Below are positions 5,068 through 5,390 of a stretch of 5,390 nucleotides of DNA, piece after piece. The stretch spans positions 1 to 5,390 of the forward strand of contig DMDP01000027.1 in assembly GCA_003445475.1 (NCBI GenBank), given 5' to 3'. The stretch is from Peptococcaceae bacterium. GTDB taxonomy: Bacteria > Bacillota > Desulfotomaculia > Desulfotomaculales > UBA12532. Under the pieces are notes generated by a model. That model ran no database searches. It was not told the origin of the DNA and saw only the letters and a list, made by a program, of their open reading frames with translations. A program made the position numbers and the translations under genes. The first letter of the stretch is position 1. Every line of letters begins with the position of its first letter.

Positions 5068-5390
5068 ATGCTTGTGACCGGTGCGACCGCCTTCAGTATT
5101 ATCGACGACGTGCCGGTAATCGGCCCCCGTTTTCGCTCCCGGGAAAGCGCGGTGGCCGCCGTGCGGGAGGTGGTCGAGTACGTGGAGCACCTGGCCGACC
5201 CGGCGGCGGCAGGTTGCAGCGTGGAATTCATCGCGCAGGGTGCCGGTCCGGTCACCCTACAGATAACCGCGGGGGACGAAATACTCGCGCGCCTGACGGG
5301 TCTTGACGAGTTGACCCTCTGGCGCTTCAAAAAGACCTTTAAAAAAAAAGATGTTTATCCTGACCGCCTTTATCGACCGGGACGGCGGAT
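5068..5390 (+). CDS. Hypothetical protein, 3'-truncated by window end, possible frameshift at A9
   Basis: I do not recognise this protein. The reading from ATG 5068 starts MLVTGATAFSIIDDVPVIG and stays open to the window edge. AAAGGAAGGG directly precedes the ATG; a GTG at 5074 is an alternative start with better spacing. The first 91 codons look genuinely coding: a likely amphipathic helix around 26-44 (ESAVAAVREVVEYVEHLAD), then strand-like segments (SVEFIAQG, PVTLQITAGDEI) and LTLWRFKKTF. At residue 92 the gene enters a run of nine A (5341-5349). After it this frame reads DVYPDRLYRPGRR with few G/C third positions. The frame starting at ATG 5351 reads MFILTAFIDRDGG with G/C in most third positions. 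A homopolymer error or a true frameshift is therefore suspected. It is probably expressed in vegetative cells, given its promoter. Confidence 0.6.
   Translation, partial: MLVTGATAFSIIDDVPVIGPRFRSRESAVAAVREVVEYVEHLADPAAAGCSVEFIAQGAGPVTLQITAGDEILARLTGLDELTLWRFKKTFKKKDVYPDRLYRPGRR
5341..5349 (+). other. A9 homopolymer at a probable reading-frame switch
   Basis: Nine consecutive A follow TTT and precede GATG inside the last gene. With eight A, the upstream frame would continue as KKKMFILTAFIDRDGG, which fits the local codon bias much better. Such a tract is prone to assembly error, to replication slippage, and to transcriptional or ribosomal slippage. Confidence 0.55.

Noticed and set aside
5013..5330. 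105-codon minus-strand open frame opposite the last gene
   Set aside because: It lacks a ribosome site, is rich in S/R/T/A and runs across a near-consensus sigma-A promoter on the plus strand.

Overview
This GC-rich window looks like the chromosome of an endospore-forming member of the Bacillota, probably a high-GC clostridial lineage of the Moorella/Desulfotomaculum type. The assignment rests on gene content: a YabE-type cell-wall protein, rsmA/ksgA and the sporulation protease yabG occur close together, as in the Bacillus yabE-rnmV-ksgA-yabG region. Codon third positions are mostly G or C. The first 12 bases match the 3' end of a standard Illumina adapter, so the window appears to begin at an untrimmed contig end and the sequence was probably assembled from short reads.

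Layout, left to right. (1) 13-122 is the C-terminal end of a cob(I)alamin/corrinoid adenosyltransferase (cobO/btuR). (2) 205-1215 is a membrane-anchored, YabE-like protein with two DUF348 domains, a G5 domain and a 3D domain, followed at once by a GC-rich hairpin. (3) 1261-2142 is rsmA, the 16S rRNA dimethyladenosine transferase. The rnmV gene that separates this pair in Bacillus is missing. (4) 2198-2671 encodes a YkuK-family RNase H-like protein with its own promoter-like site in the end of rsmA. (5) 2619-3446, minus strand, is a family 2 glycosyltransferase whose 3' end overlaps ykuK tail to tail by 53 bp. (6) 3615-4472 is yabG, divergent from the glycosyltransferase gene and ending in an intrinsic terminator. 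(7) 4559-4921, minus strand, is a small cysteine-containing protein of unknown function. (8) From 5068 a divergent gene with a near-consensus sigma-A promoter runs off the window. Its reading frame is in doubt after a run of nine A.

The left half is housekeeping: corrinoid activation, cell-wall remodelling and ribosome maturation. The right half has a sporulation flavour. yabG, the glycosyltransferase gene and the small cysteine protein gene each have an AC-N15-17-CATAnnnT arrangement upstream, resembling mother-cell sigma-K promoters. This suggests, but does not prove, that they are expressed late in sporulation, perhaps for coat processing and spore-surface glycosylation. I see no tRNA, rRNA, CRISPR array, insertion sequence or phage gene, and no clear new multi-gene system. 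The most unusual points are the unknown cysteine protein with its operator-like upstream repeat, the A9 frame conflict, and the shared sporulation-like promoter pattern.
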